Below are positions 17,201-24,301 of a stretch of DNA of 64,000 nucleotides, piece after piece. Origin of the DNA: Gallionella sp. (lineage in GTDB: Bacteria > Pseudomonadota > Gammaproteobacteria > Burkholderiales > Gallionellaceae); the NCBI GenBank assembly GCA_028710565.1, contig JAQTTV010000004.1, positions 85,739-149,738 on the forward strand, in the 5' to 3' direction. Numbering within the stretch: position 1 is the first letter of the stretch; each line of letters opens with the position of its first letter. The position numbers and the translations under genes are program-made. The notes below the pieces were generated by a model, which ran no database searches, was not told the DNA's origin, and saw only the letters and a list, made by a program, of their open reading frames with translations.

Positions 17201-17369
17201 CTTGCGCCGATGCACCAGGGTAGGTAATCGAGACAGACAACGCGGGCGGTGCGACGGCGGGGTATTGCGCGACAGGTAATTTGTACAACGCCAAACCGCC
17301 GCCCAACAAGATAATCAGCGCGATGACCCATGCGAAAATGGGGCGATCAATAAAAAACTTTGCAAACAT
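14256..17369 (-). CDS. RND efflux transporter, HAE1 (AcrB/MexB) family
   Basis: Proton-driven inner-membrane pump of 1037 residues, the usual size. The N-terminus MFAKFFIDRPIFAWVIALIIL is the family hallmark. Periplasmic porter segments follow (TYPGASAQVIEETV-like ITYPGASAQVIEETT). TM4 carries the proton-relay pair in GIVVDDAIVVVENVERIM, and TM10 the Lys region in GLSSKNAILIIEFARKL. Twelve membrane segments in two groups of six are evident. The substrate cannot be read from sequence. It lies between the adaptor gene (195 bp upstream, with a palindromic repeat in the gap) and the outer-membrane gene, which it overlaps by 8 bp. Confidence 0.96.
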   Translation of the reverse strand: MFAKFFIDRPIFAWVIALIILLGGGLALYKLPVAQYPAVAPPALSVSITYPGASAQVIEETTVALLEQEMNGIEHLRYLESASELGTGSITLTFETGTNLDLAAVETQNRIKRVEARLPDEVRRLGITVAKTARNYVMFISLFSPDKSVDEVALGSYVSASVLDSIRRVPGVGEALLFGTEYSMRLWLQPEKLQSYNLSPADVSRAVRAQNSQLATGELGQLPSAKGQELNAVIVTRSRLSSPEEFGNIIIRTNPDGSSLRVKDVARVELGAQEYSRSARIDGQPAANIAIRLTPDANALKTVAAVNAKMTELAPFFPKGISWVVPYDTSKFIDISIKEVLKSLAEALLLVVLVMYLFLENARATLIPAIVIPIALVGALVGLFLLGYSINVLTLFAMVLAIGIVVDDAIVVVENVERIMRTEGLSPRDATRKAMDQIVGAIIAITLVLSAVFIPMAFFSGSTGAIYRQFAVTLVLTMCFSALMALTLTPALCATLLKHDAVVAEHHGFFGWFNRFFASMTEAYTAQIQKIIRKTGRYLVVYAVIFAAMGGLFTQLPGSFLPQEDQGYFVNMVQLPPGATQERTLEVLSQVENYYRNLPEVAHVIGIAGFSFFGRGQNAAIAFVRLKDWDQRKSEDSSALSIVGKANGAFSRIKQAMIFAINPPPIPELAAVGGFDFRLQDRGGMGREKLLEARQLVLGLASKSPILAGVRPEGQEASAQLLLDIDRLKAEALGVSMTDLNDTLQTTLGVAYINDFVRQGRVLRVQMQADASLRRTPQDILKLAIRNNKGQMVALSELATPRWIVGAPKLDRYNGLPAMKVSGGAAPGRSTGEAVAEMEKIAKKLPPGFGFEWSGTSYEERESGSQAPALFAISLFVVFLCLAALYESWSIPFAVLLVVPLGIFGAVLAVYLRELPNDVYFKVGLIAIIGLSSKNAILIIEFARKLQDEGMSLMDAILESCRLRFRPILMTSIAFIVGVLPLAISTGAGAQSRHAIGTGVMGGMIAATVLAVFFVPVFFVVVRKIFPGHARTGEHHE

Positions 17370-17453
17370 AATAGCTTACCGATTAGTGAACATAACAGCA
17401 GATGCGGGAAAGGCATCCACTTAAGGTAAAAATCTGTGCAACACTTTGGTTAG

Positions 17454-17559
17454 ACTCCCCTCGCCCACGAGTGGGAGAGGGGTTGGGGGAGAGGGAGCGT
17501 GCCCAAAAATCAAAAATTACCCTCTCCCTAACCCTCTCCCGCACGCGGGCGAGGGGACT
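17454..17559. repeat. Palindromic CCCCTCGCCC/GGGCGAGGGG element, copy 2
   Basis: Same structure as the copy at 2109-2214: arms ACTCCCCTCGCCC and GGGCGAGGGGACT with internal GTGGGAGAGGGG and CCCTCTCCCTAACCCTCTCCC. It sits between the adaptor stop (17565) and the pump start (17369). Inside an operon, such a hairpin could uncouple expression of the adaptor from the pump by pausing, RNA stabilisation or partial termination. Confidence 0.85.
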
Positions 17560-17564
17560 GAGCA

Positions 17565-18701
17565 CTAGTGCGCCATGCGTCCTGTAGCTGCAACGCTTGA
17601 ACTAGGTGCAACACCAGAAGCGGGTGCACCCAAAAGCACAGGCTTGACCACCGTCCCTGGGCGAGCTTTTTGCAGGCCATTGATAATCACTTGTTCGCCG
17701 CCTTTTAGTCCATCCGCAACGATAAAATCCGTGCCTGACATACCGCTGGTTTTAATCGGCTGCGGCGTGGCTTTGCCTTCTGCATTCACCACCATCACAA
17801 ACTGCCCTTGGCCGTTAGCTTGCACCGCACGTTGTGGCACACGCAGCGCGTTTTCGGATACTGCTTGCGGGAAGCGCACGCGGACAAACATCCCTGGCAA
17901 CAAGTCGCGATTAGGATTGGGGAATTCCGCCCGCACCGATACCGCCCCCGTGCTGGGATCCACGGCTAAATCGGTGAAAAATAATTTGCCTTTAGCGGGA
18001 TAAACGCTGCCATCTTCCAACAACAATTCCACGCTGGCAGAGTCGCTGCGTTTTAATTTTCCTTGCTTGATCGCCTGTTGCAGCCGCAACAAATCCCCGC
18101 CCGATTGGGTAAAGTTGGCGTAAATCGGATCAAGCTGCTCAATCGTCGCCAACAAAGTGGCTTCGCCTTTGCCCACAAACGCGCCTTCGGTCACCAGACT
18201 GCGCCCGATATGCCCCGAAATCGCGGCGGGAACATGGGCATTTTCCATGTCTTCTTCAGCACGCGTTAAGGCGGCTTGAGCTTGTTTCACTTTGGCTTCA
18301 GCCAGATCAAATTCCTGTTGGCTGACGGCTTTAATGACCAGCAAAGGTTGATAGCGCGCCACGGTTTGCTGGGCGATGAGCAAATCTGCTTTAGCCGATT
18401 CCAACGCTGCTTGGTGGGTGCGCGCATTGATATGGAACAACGACTGCCCCGCTTTCACTTCGCTTCCTTCTTGGAAGACACGCTTTTCGATCACTCCTTC
18501 CACGCGCGCGCGGACTTGTGCGGTGCGAAATGCTTGCAATCGCCCTGGTAAATCCTGTGTCAAAGTCGCGCTACCACGGCTGACCGTGATGACATCCACT
18601 TCAGGCGGCGGCATCGCTGCACCTACAGGGCCCGCTGCGGGTTTATCGCCACCGCCACACGCGGTCAATAATGCCGCCATCAGTACAATTGGGAATTTCA
18701 T
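17565..18701 (-). CDS. RND efflux periplasmic adaptor lipoprotein (AcrA/MexA type)
   Basis: Membrane-fusion protein of 378 residues that links the pump to the outer-membrane channel. The signal ends in the lipobox LLTACGGGDK. Then follow the barrel-sandwich hybrid (RVEGVIEKRVFQEGSEVKAGQSLFHI), the alpha-hairpin (ALESAKADLLIAQQTVARYQPLL; LAEAKVKQAQAALTRAEEDMENA), the second lipoyl half (HIGRSLVTEGAFVGKGEATLLATI), and the beta-barrel and membrane-proximal domains (PGMFVRVRFPQ). The ATG at 18701 has AGGA about 9 nt upstream. It is the first gene of the adaptor-pump-channel-TetR operon. Confidence 0.95.
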   Translation of the reverse strand: MKFPIVLMAALLTACGGGDKPAAGPVGAAMPPPEVDVITVSRGSATLTQDLPGRLQAFRTAQVRARVEGVIEKRVFQEGSEVKAGQSLFHINARTHQAALESAKADLLIAQQTVARYQPLLVIKAVSQQEFDLAEAKVKQAQAALTRAEEDMENAHVPAAISGHIGRSLVTEGAFVGKGEATLLATIEQLDPIYANFTQSGGDLLRLQQAIKQGKLKRSDSASVELLLEDGSVYPAKGKLFFTDLAVDPSTGAVSVRAEFPNPNRDLLPGMFVRVRFPQAVSENALRVPQRAVQANGQGQFVMVVNAEGKATPQPIKTSGMSGTDFIVADGLKGGEQVIINGLQKARPGTVVKPVLLGAPASGVAPSSSVAATGRMAH

Positions 18702-18785
18702 TTGAGTATCCTGAAAAAACCGCCCGCAACAAGCAAACGGCAAAAATGGGTAAACGCGAGCCTCTTAAAACAGCGCGCGAGCGTA

Positions 18786-18801
18786 TCAAACAGGCGTTTG
18801 A
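18786..18801. promoter_or_regulatory. Candidate TetR operator upstream of the efflux operon
   Basis: TCAAAC AGGC GTTTGA is a perfect 6-bp inverted repeat with a 4-bp spacer, 85 bp upstream of the adaptor ATG on its strand. TetR proteins bind this sort of palindrome, and the TetR gene is in the same operon. No binding data exist here. Confidence 0.45.
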
Positions 18802-19054
18802 AAGTAAAGCGGATATTGTTGTTGGGGATAGATTAAAAGCCAGATAGAAAAAAAGGGCTAACTATTTGGGCTGGAGAGAAGCGAGGCGTTACAGCGAATG
18901 ATGATGGGGGGGATTTGGGCATATGGCGCACTAAGCAGTGCGCCCTACCGTGCTCCACGAGTGACTGCCGCTTGAATTCAGTGGTCTGTGAACTTTTCGC
19001 GCAGATCCAGTGAAGTAGAGACATGAGCTTCGGCACCACTTTGGTTTTGGGGTA
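18802..19054. other. Non-coding region with a GGCGCACT hairpin
   Basis: No convincing gene between the efflux operon and the gene ending at 19055. The one structured element is GGCGCACT-AAGC-AGTGCGCC at 18925-18944 followed by CTACC. Read on the other strand it starts GTAGGGCGCACT and so resembles the GTAGGGTGGA family near 45 kb. It lies 110 bp downstream of the 19055 gene and might end its transcript. Confidence 0.5.
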
Positions 19055-19411
19055 TCACGGCAGAGTGGATGGCCACTGAAAGGCAATAACAGCAGCGACA
19101 ATGCGGCTCCACTCAGCAAGACGATCAATGTCCTTCTTAGGACGTGATGGAACATTGGACGCACAACCCCAGAAGCCATCGCCAGGCTCTTTCTTTTCTT
19201 GTAGAACAACAAGGGCAGATAATGCTGGGGCACCAGCAGATGCTAGCAAATTATTCAATTCACCAAGGGGGGCTTCCCAACTACCATGTGGTTCAAACCA
19301 CACATCAGTTCTGGCGCGGTAGTCGAGAGACAACTGCTTATAGGTTTGAGGCTTCCCTGCCGTGGCCCATTGCCGAAGCACAGCATATACATGCACAACA
19401 TCTGGTTTCAT
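19055..19411 (-). CDS. Unknown small protein
   Basis: 118 residues, soluble, no signal peptide. It starts MKPDVVHVYAVLRQWA and contains LSLDYRARTDVWFEPHGSWEAPLGELN, a glycine-rich PGDGFWGCASNVPSRPKK and a C-terminal Trp-rich helix ending AFQWPSTLP. The aromatic and charged pattern looks like a folded domain conserved in other bacteria, but no function is known to me. The ATG at 19411 has GGAAG 6 nt upstream; an upstream Met in the same frame (19453) is less supported. It is alone on its strand, with 203 bp to the next gene. Confidence 0.6.
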   Translation of the reverse strand: MKPDVVHVYAVLRQWATAGKPQTYKQLSLDYRARTDVWFEPHGSWEAPLGELNNLLASAGAPALSALVVLQEKKEPGDGFWGCASNVPSRPKKDIDRLAEWSRIVAAVIAFQWPSTLP

Positions 19412-19614
19412 ATCGCTTCCAATCAGAGAAGGTTTAGCCCACTTTGAGCACAATCATTTTTGCACCAGATATTTGAAGTCAAGAAATAAACCCTTTCATG
19501 CGGTGCAATTCGGGCAGAATTAAACGCCTTATCCCATGCTTTGACAAGCGTTAATCATAGGATAAACCGCACAGGGTACAGATATATGCAGAACGGCGAT
19601 TTTTCGTTATGGCT

Positions 19615-20379
19615 TCAAGTTCGATCCACATTATCGTCCTTGGCAGGATCTAAAAAGCCTCCCGATCTAAAAGTCAGCACCAAGGTATCGCGATACCCGC
19701 CTGCGGCAGTGGGTTGAATCGGTGTGGATTCATGGATGACGCGATGGTCGTCCAGCAGCAACAGCGTCCCAGCTTCCATCAAGGTAAAACGCTCGCCATG
19801 CCGCCCTTGGGCTTCAAAAATCCGACTTTCGCCCCCGCTAACCTGTTCGCGCCCTACCAACAAAATCGCCACGAAATCCACTCCATCTCGATGCGCGCCT
19901 TCTGGGGTGGGGCGACCGATACCGTGCAAAGTGTCGATGCGAAATTGGTGCGCCTCAACAAACCAAGTTTGCTCGCCTTTGAGGGTTGAGCAGACCTGAG
20001 CGAGGCTGCATAACAGAGCCGACCACACAGGGTGCGCAATCGTATCGGGCAACATGGGATCGAATAGGCGCAACATGCCGCCATGCAAGGCGTTGTACGA
20101 CAGCGGCTGATAATGCGCACGATGCGGGACGACTGTGGCGGCGTCTGCCGTTACTTGAAAACTGGCATGTCGTCTCTGCCGATAGCTGCCCCCATCTTTC
20201 AAAAACTGATCGGGCGGCAAGTGATCCCAGCTGGGTTTCAACCTCATCCAATCTGACAAGGGGTGGGCAATAAAGGTACTGAATCCGTTCGGGCTCAGGA
20301 CACCATAACCCTGTTGCTGCACGGCTTCAGCAAGATAAGCAGGGTCAAGGTACGTGGGAGGCAGGAGTGCGATGGTCAT
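19615..20379 (-). CDS. 2OG-Fe dioxygenase family protein
   Basis: 254 residues of the 2OG-Fe dioxygenase family that includes free-amino-acid hydroxylases such as isoleucine dioxygenase. The iron site is visible as HRDGVDFVAILLVGRE (His and Asp of the facial triad, about residues 163-165) with the distal His in LLLDDHRVIHESTPI and a following Arg (GGYRDTLVLTFR) for 2-oxoglutarate. QFRIDTLHGIGRPTPEG leads into the site. The substrate is unknown; a free amino acid is a guess from the family. The IS5 element begins 13 bp upstream of its ATG, so it has been cut off from its native promoter. Confidence 0.85.
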   Translation of the reverse strand: MTIALLPPTYLDPAYLAEAVQQQGYGVLSPNGFSTFIAHPLSDWMRLKPSWDHLPPDQFLKDGGSYRQRRHASFQVTADAATVVPHRAHYQPLSYNALHGGMLRLFDPMLPDTIAHPVWSALLCSLAQVCSTLKGEQTWFVEAHQFRIDTLHGIGRPTPEGAHRDGVDFVAILLVGREQVSGGESRIFEAQGRHGERFTLMEAGTLLLLDDHRVIHESTPIQPTAAGGYRDTLVLTFRSGGFLDPAKDDNVDRT

Positions 20380-20516
20380 AGCGAGTACCTAAGGAAGTGC
20401 TGAACAATCCACAAAATGGTCGAAAAGACACTGGAATTTTAGGAATTTGGATGGAATTGGGTGTTTTCTGGTCTAAATTACGATCTTTAGTCGCATTGTT
20501 GCCCTATTTCCCGTTT

Positions 20517-21572
20517 TCAGGACGCAACTTGTCTGTCAACGCCCAATAACCATCGGCGCGCCAGAACCAAATTAGCAAAGCCAAATAGTGTAAATAACTG
20601 CGCCGTGTTCTTGGCCAATCCTTTATAGCGCGCCTTGCGATGCCGAAACAAATTCTTCACGACATGGAACGGATGTTCTACTTTGGCGCGAATGCTGGCT
20701 TTGGTATGTTCTAGTCGCTCCATCAGTTCGCCTACCGCCGACTTGTCCAATGCTTTACGTTTGGAGGGGCGCATCGCAATATGCCACGTCACAGGCAGCT
20801 CCAAGTTTTCTTCGCGCTTTTCAACGCCTTGATAGCCTGCATCCCCAAATGCATCCGTTTCATCACCGTGCAACAGTGCCTGTGCCTGCGTGATGTCATG
20901 TACGTTGCCAGCTGTGCCAATCAAGGTATGCACCAGTCCTGAGTTCGCATCTACACCAATGTGTGCTTTCATGCCACCAGAAGCCGTAGGCTTCGCAGGA
21001 CATCGGCAAAGCCGATGGTTCCGCACAGCGGAATGCGCAAAGCGCACAAAGTGCCACTGGTTGCCCTTTTGGGACTGGTACATCTCGGGATCTCGTTTGC
21101 CCGCCTTGTTCTTGGTCGAAGGCGGGGCTGCAATCAGCGTGGCATCGACAATCGTCCCTTCGCGCAGAAACAAACCTTTCTCAGCCAGATGGGCGTTGAT
21201 GGCAGAGAAGATGGAGGCAGTTAGCTGATGTGCATCCAACAAATGACGAAACTTGAGCAAAGTCGTGGCATCGGGAGCCGCTTCACGATTCAAATCAATG
21301 CCCACGAAACGACGGATTGCCTGACTGTCGTAAATAGCATCCTCAGCCGCCTCATCTGAAAGACCAAAGCATTGCTGCGCAACATACATCCGCAGCATCC
21401 GTTCCAGCCCTACTACGGGGCGACCTGCCCCGTGATTTCTTGGGTAATGTGGCGCAATGACTTGAACCAACGATCCCCACGGCGTAATCGCTTCAATATC
21501 CGCCAAAAAACGATCTCGCCGTGTTTGACGCTTCTTGGCCGCATATTCTAGTTCTGAAAAACTTGTTTGCAT
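20517..21572 (-). CDS. IS5-family DDE transposase carrying a 24-residue insertion
   Basis: 351 residues from the ATG at 21572 (AAGGGG 8 nt upstream; a GTG lies 9 bp earlier). The N-terminal DUF772 domain (RPVVGLERMLRMYVAQQCFGLSDEAAEDAIYDS) precedes the DDE catalytic core: Asp in IVDATLI, Asp in FGDAGYQGVEKRE, Glu in RAKVEHPFHVVKNLF. Between QWHF and GMKAHIGVDA, which are normally adjacent in this family, stand 24 extra residues (VRFAHSAVRNHRLCRCPAKP...) encoded by hairpin DNA. The frame stays open, but the insertion lies between the first and second catalytic Asp and may abolish activity. The gene points toward the dioxygenase. Confidence 0.92.
   Translation of the reverse strand: MQTSFSELEYAAKKRQTRRDRFLADIEAITPWGSLVQVIAPHYPRNHGAGRPVVGLERMLRMYVAQQCFGLSDEAAEDAIYDSQAIRRFVGIDLNREAAPDATTLLKFRHLLDAHQLTASIFSAINAHLAEKGLFLREGTIVDATLIAAPPSTKNKAGKRDPEMYQSQKGNQWHFVRFAHSAVRNHRLCRCPAKPTASGGMKAHIGVDANSGLVHTLIGTAGNVHDITQAQALLHGDETDAFGDAGYQGVEKREENLELPVTWHIAMRPSKRKALDKSAVGELMERLEHTKASIRAKVEHPFHVVKNLFRHRKARYKGLAKNTAQLFTLFGFANLVLARRWLLGVDRQVAS
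20976..21047. repeat. 72-bp array of four small hairpins inside the transposase
   Basis: Read on the gene strand it contains, one after another, GTGCGC-TTT-GCGCAT, TTCCGC-TGT-GCGGAA, CATCGGC-TTT-GCCGATG and GAAGCC-TAC-GGCTTC, each a self-complementary hairpin with a 3-nt loop. The length is 24 codons with no stop. It interrupts a motif that is continuous in related transposases, so it is a later insertion. Confidence 0.85.
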
Positions 21573-21656
21573 CGCTTTCACCCCTTGTTTGCACCCTCAC
21601 ATTTTACCAAGTCTTTAAACGGATGGATAAATCAGCGTTTCCCTAATATCAAAACG

Positions 21657-21678
21657 TGTCGCAATGAATATTGCGACA
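21657..21678. promoter_or_regulatory. Perfect inverted repeat beyond the IS element
   Basis: TGTCGCAAT GAAT ATTGCGACA: 9-bp arms and a 4-bp spacer, 11 bp past the IS target duplication. Before the insertion it lay about 25 bp upstream of the dioxygenase start, so it may have been that gene's operator or promoter region. It is also about 150 bp upstream of the lipoprotein gene at 21830. Confidence 0.5.
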
Positions 21679-21829
21679 GGATATTGAAATTTAATTCTAC
21701 CCCCAGTTCGAACCTTGAACGTAGTACATTTTGAGATTACACTGCGCGCTCCGCAATACCCAGAGCAGATCGAAGGTCTATGTAGATTGCCTGAAATCTT
21801 TGCTTTTCCCCAACAATATTGGAATATAA

Positions 21830-23932
21830 ATGAACATTAAAAATAGCGGGATGGTCTTGGCCTTTTTGTCTGTCTTGACATTAGTGGGATGTGGTGGTGG
21901 CGGAGGTGGCGGCTCAGCGGCTCCCAGTGCAGCGGTTGTTTCAACACTCTCTTTTCCCCTGCAAAATGGGATGAATGCCTATATTGCACGCGGTTCATTA
22001 GCGAATTACGTCGTCTCTGGTTCATGTAGCGGCAACGCTGGCATGGTTAATTTAATGCCCGCTGCCGCCGTGTTTGAAGGTGTTTCAGGCGTGTCTGTGG
22101 CATCGACGCAGACAATTAATCTTACTAATTGCCTTCCCTCCGTCATCACAGGCAACGCGATTGATTACTATGACGCAAACTATGTGCCGCTCGGCAGAGC
22201 GATTACAGGTGGCGATTACAGTGTGTATGTCAGCCCCCCTGTTATTCCCGCCCAAGTAAAAGTTGGGAATACAGGTTCGATGGGCACTTTAAATAATTTT
22301 TTTGATAGTACGAAGACCGTGCCTACGGGCAAGGATGTCACGAGCTTTGTGATTGAGGCGGACACTGCCAATACGGCAATTGTTAACATGATGGATAAGT
22401 CCTATAACACTCTAGGGGTGTTGCTCACCACGACCCAAGACCGATACAGAATCGATGTTAATGGTCGTCTCACCCCTATTTCGTCTGATATTCAACAAGC
22501 CAACGGCTCAACCATACATCTTGTACTCACGGCACTGCCTGATACCCTTCCGCCTAGCGTTTTATCGACCAATCCGCTCAGCAATTCAAACACGCTTGCT
22601 GCGTCCTCGTCGATTTCAGCAAACTTTAGCGAGCCTATTGATCCAACTACAGCCACGGCATCCACATTTAGAATCACGGATGGCACGGGACTGCCCGTTG
22701 CAGGAACCGTAACTTATTCTGGCTTAACGGCTGTATTTACCCCGACCGCGCGTCTTGCGCCACTGACCACTTATACCGCAACCATCACAAATGGGGTTAA
22801 GGACTTAGCAGGCAATCCTTTAGTCAGCAATTACACATGGAGTTTTACCACCAATGCCAGTGTTTTAATGAATCCGAGCAGAACCATCATAGGCTCTCCT
22901 ACGGAAGGTGTTGCCATTGGTGATGTAAACGGTGATGGCAAAAATGATGTGGTCTTAACCACTTCAACGTTAGCAGGCGGCCCCGCCGCCCCCACTGACT
23001 ATAAACTTTTGGTATTTATTCAAAATGCAACAAAAGGATTAAACGCCCCTATCCTGTACGCAACGACAAGCACATTTACCTGTCGTGCCACCAGTTTGGC
23101 AGTGGGTGATCTTAACAATGATGGCAAACAAGATGTAGCCATCGGAAATGCTGGTTGTGGCATTGAAGTCATGACTCAAAATGCCTTAGGTGGACTGAAT
23201 CCTGGTGTCGTTTACGCATCTCTCGATTCAGGGAAGATACGCATTGCCGACCTAAATAACGATGGCAAACAAGATATTGTTGGCGTTGGTAGTAGCTTAA
23301 CCGCCAGCATCTGGCTACAAAATGTAGGCGGTACACTCAATGCACCCGTGGCTTACACCGTGACGGGCACGACTGATCTTGATATTGGTGATGTCAATAA
23401 TGACGGGTTAATTGACATTGTCGTATCGGGAACATCTGTCGGCGTATTGACACAAACCATCGCGGGCATTTTCAACGCCCCCGTGTATTACAACATTGCT
23501 GGTGTACTGTCTATTGCGGGCGTGGCAGTCGGAGATGTTACGGGCGACACCTTAAATGACATCGTCGTCACTTATGGTGGCAACAGACCAAGTTCAATGA
23601 TAGGCGTTTTCCAACAAGGCTTGCTCGGCACAATGAATCCCGTTGTTAGCTACGCCTCTTATGACATCCCTGGTGCGGTTGAAATTGCTGATATTACGGG
23701 TGATGGGCGAAAAGACATCCTCACGTTGCATAATGTGTGGCAGGCAATGGGAGCTTATCAACAACTGGCAAATGGCACGATGCAGGCTGAATTTCTGTAT
23801 CCGCTACCCACTTACTCATCATCTTGGTATAACGTACACGGCTTAGTGGTTGGGGATATTAACAGCGATGGCAAGAATGACGTCGTTTACATAGATCCTA
23901 CGGCGGGTCTGATTGCCTTCTACCATAATTAG
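21830..23932 (+). CDS. Large lipoprotein with Big_5 domain and VCBS/FG-GAP repeats
   Basis: 700 residues. The lipoprotein signal ends in LTLVGCGGGGGGG, so the protein is anchored in a membrane, probably the outer one. Residues about 35-230 have no recognised domain. A bacterial Ig-like Big_5 domain follows (PPSVLSTNPLSNSNTLAASSSISANFSEPIDPTTATASTF... to YTWSFTT, about 235-345). The C-terminal half is a run of FG-GAP/VCBS-type repeats with calcium-binding loops such as AIGDVNGDGKNDVVL, AVGDLNNDGKQDVAI, RIADLNNDGKQDIVG, DIGDVNNDGLIDIVV, EIADITGDGRKDIL and VVGDINSDGKNDVVY, which would fold as a beta-propeller. It is probably a cell-surface adhesion or sensing protein; no partner is nearby. Confidence 0.88.
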   Translation: MNIKNSGMVLAFLSVLTLVGCGGGGGGGSAAPSAAVVSTLSFPLQNGMNAYIARGSLANYVVSGSCSGNAGMVNLMPAAAVFEGVSGVSVASTQTINLTNCLPSVITGNAIDYYDANYVPLGRAITGGDYSVYVSPPVIPAQVKVGNTGSMGTLNNFFDSTKTVPTGKDVTSFVIEADTANTAIVNMMDKSYNTLGVLLTTTQDRYRIDVNGRLTPISSDIQQANGSTIHLVLTALPDTLPPSVLSTNPLSNSNTLAASSSISANFSEPIDPTTATASTFRITDGTGLPVAGTVTYSGLTAVFTPTARLAPLTTYTATITNGVKDLAGNPLVSNYTWSFTTNASVLMNPSRTIIGSPTEGVAIGDVNGDGKNDVVLTTSTLAGGPAAPTDYKLLVFIQNATKGLNAPILYATTSTFTCRATSLAVGDLNNDGKQDVAIGNAGCGIEVMTQNALGGLNPGVVYASLDSGKIRIADLNNDGKQDIVGVGSSLTASIWLQNVGGTLNAPVAYTVTGTTDLDIGDVNNDGLIDIVVSGTSVGVLTQTIAGIFNAPVYYNIAGVLSIAGVAVGDVTGDTLNDIVVTYGGNRPSSMIGVFQQGLLGTMNPVVSYASYDIPGAVEIADITGDGRKDILTLHNVWQAMGAYQQLANGTMQAEFLYPLPTYSSSWYNVHGLVVGDINSDGKNDVVYIDPTAGLIAFYHN

Positions 23933-23972
23933 GTTGTAGCAATAACTCAACATAATTGACTGGTTAATCTAG

Positions 23973-24118
23973 GGGGACGCTGATTAAGTCTTTCGTTTGT
24001 GGTGAGTCAGTCGAACCATGAATGGAAGACTTAATAAAATCAGTGTATTAAACCAGCACACCCTTCGACCGTTCGATAAGCTCTCGGCTCAGGGCGAACG
24101 GATTTAATCAGCGTTTCC
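23973..24118. mobile_element. MITE-like element with IS5-type ends, copy 1
   Basis: 146 bp flanked by CTAG target duplications (23969-23972 and 24119-24122), a YTAR-type site. The ends GGGGACGCTGATTAA and, inverted, GGAAACGCTGATTAA resemble the IS5 end GGAAACGCTGATTTA in this window. The body holds TCGTTTGTGGTGAG, GTCGAACCATGAATGG and GGGCGAACGGATTTAATC, a pattern widely dispersed in proteobacterial genomes. There is no coding capacity, so movement would need transposase supplied by an IS5 element. Confidence 0.82.
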
Positions 24119-24128
24119 CTAGCTCCGT

Positions 24129-24148
24129 GCCCCCGCCTTCGCGGGGGC
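24129..24148 (+). terminator. Intrinsic terminator-like hairpin after the VCBS lipoprotein
   Basis: GCCCCCGC-CTTC-GCGGGGGC, a perfect 8-bp GC stem with a stable tetraloop, followed by ATTATGTTTTATTT. It serves the plus-strand lipoprotein gene but is separated from its stop by the inserted MITE, so it now lies almost 200 bp downstream. Confidence 0.65.
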
Positions 24149-24301
24149 ATTATGTTTTATTTGGACTGGATTTCTGTTTGCAAGTAGTCATGACCGCTGA
24201 TAAATCCAGCGTTTCCTTGTTGCAAAATAAAGCTTTCATCCTTCGTTCGGGCGAGCATACGAGGATGCGTCTCGTTTCTTGGCGCAAGTTCGCTCCTGTG
24301 G

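Larger units (their letters stand above)
20393..21642 (-). mobile_element. Complete IS5-family insertion sequence, 1250 bp
   Basis: Ends GGAAGTGCTGAACAATCC at 20393-20410 and, inverted, GGAAACGCTGATTTATCC at 21642-21625 match in 12 of 18 positions. The target duplication CTAA flanks both ends (20389-20392 and 21643-21646), which fits the YTAR preference of the IS5 group. One transposase gene fills most of the element. A 72-bp hairpin array inside the transposase accounts for part of the length; without it the element would be about 1178 bp. Confidence 0.92.

Noticed and set aside
18833..19233. Minus-strand frames of 68 and 100 codons near 19 kb
   Set aside because: No supported starts, and they overlap the better gene at 19055-19411 or repeat sequence.
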